Assembly: GCA_022925895.1 (NCBI GenBank)
Contig: JAKSYS010000730.1
Coordinates: 1 to 29,750, forward strand
Reading direction: 5' to 3'
Length of the DNA: 29,750 bases
DNA from: Fragilaria crotonensis
Lineage: Eukaryota; Bacillariophyta; Fragilariophyceae; Fragilariales; Fragilariaceae
The notes beneath the pieces were generated by a model. The model saw only the letters and a program-made list of their open reading frames with translations, had not been told where the DNA came from and did not search any database. Both the position numbers and the translations under genes were made by a program. Position 1 is the first letter of the stretch. Each line of letters starts with the position of its first letter. Below, piece after piece: positions 29,470 to 29,750 of the stretch.

Positions 29470-29750
29470 CTGATCATCGCGCCTTTCTCCAAAGCAAGAA
29501 AGTACAAATGGTCAGACCAAACGTGGTCATCCATCGCATGTGATGCATTTATGACCTGTGCCAGGGAACCAACTCTTACGAACCCGGTCACCCGGTCCAA
29601 GATTGTTCGCAACTGGCTTCACCTCGGTACGCAACGCGCTAAATTCGGGACAGGAGGGAACACTCAAGAAATTGCGCGCTGCTGTCCCTACTGTTGTCAG
29701 GAGGAAGATTTTACTCACATGCTCAGTTGTGACGACTCCTGTGCAAAAAG
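29470..29750 (+). pseudogene. C-terminal fragment of another retroelement ORF, runs off the window
   Basis: The plus-strand frame is open from 29470 (after TAA) to the end of the window. It reads YKWSDQTWSSIACDAFM, PVTRSKIVRNWLHLGTQRAKF and then a zinc-like motif CCPYCCQEEDFTHMLSC. A Trp/His-rich helical segment followed by a CPxC...H...C motif is what follows RNase H in LINE-like ORF2 proteins of diatoms, and it corresponds in position to KFVFEQWYTGNKRLQ...CPCC in copy 2. Sequence identity to copy 2 is low, so it is another family. It begins only about 25 bases outside the DNA transposon, but no matching half is visible left of 18641. Confidence 0.6.

Noticed and set aside
1-29750. CRISPR arrays, tRNA or rRNA genes, LTR pairs
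   Set aside because: No regularly spaced identical repeats, no tRNA-like cloverleaf that I could recognise by eye, no rRNA-like sequence and no long direct terminal repeats. The retroelements here are non-LTR.

Overview
The window reads as nuclear DNA of a diatom. The firmest host gene is a full-length silicon transporter (SIT) on the minus strand (6988-8559), and that family is the hallmark of silicified stramenopiles. A second host-type gene at 443-1478 (minus) encodes a secreted Cys-rich protein with a Ser/Thr/Pro stalk and a hydrophobic C-terminal tail, a layout frequent in diatom surface proteins. The SIT sequence looks pennate to me, but the species cannot be fixed from the window. Spliceosomal introns with GTAAGT donors (28.3-28.5 kb) confirm a eukaryotic nuclear origin. 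Both host genes carry a reading-frame break.

Most of the rest is transposable-element DNA. (1) 2250-5172, minus: a 5'-truncated, decayed LINE copy flanked by a perfect 15-bp target-site duplication. (2) 9389-18353, plus: an apparently complete 8965-bp member of the same LINE family, also with a perfect 15-bp duplication. It has an 860-codon gag-like ORF1, an ORF2 with APE-type endonuclease, reverse transcriptase and RNase H, a 3'-UTR hairpin shared with the first copy, and a TTTTA-type tail. Its ORF2 is broken at about five places, so it is now non-autonomous. (3) 18641-29446: about 10.8 kb bounded by 28-bp terminal inverted repeats (one mismatch, CACTA-like) with clusters of TCAGGA motifs just inside both ends. 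It holds three gene-sized units: a plus-strand GNAT/cysteine-protease-like gene (20.9-24.5 kb), a convergent minus-strand Plavaka/CACTA-like DDE transposase (24.7-27.0 kb) and a divergent plus-strand intron-containing gene (27.4-28.9 kb). The first two are frameshifted. (4) The two edges of the TE zone hold fragments of other retroelements (5632-6105, weak; 29470-29750, better).

The left arm of the third element (18.9-20.6 kb) is an unusual repeat block: a run of ten 7-bp units, a 518/366-bp tandem duplication, a 121-bp palindrome, and about sevenfold excess of the tetramer GTAC.

In short, two host genes have been surrounded by successive TE insertions. The two LINE copies share family, target-duplication length and 3' RNA hairpin, which fits target-primed reverse transcription. 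The DNA transposon appears to pair a transposase with an acetyltransferase/protease-like protein and a third conserved-looking protein, which is the most novel system here.
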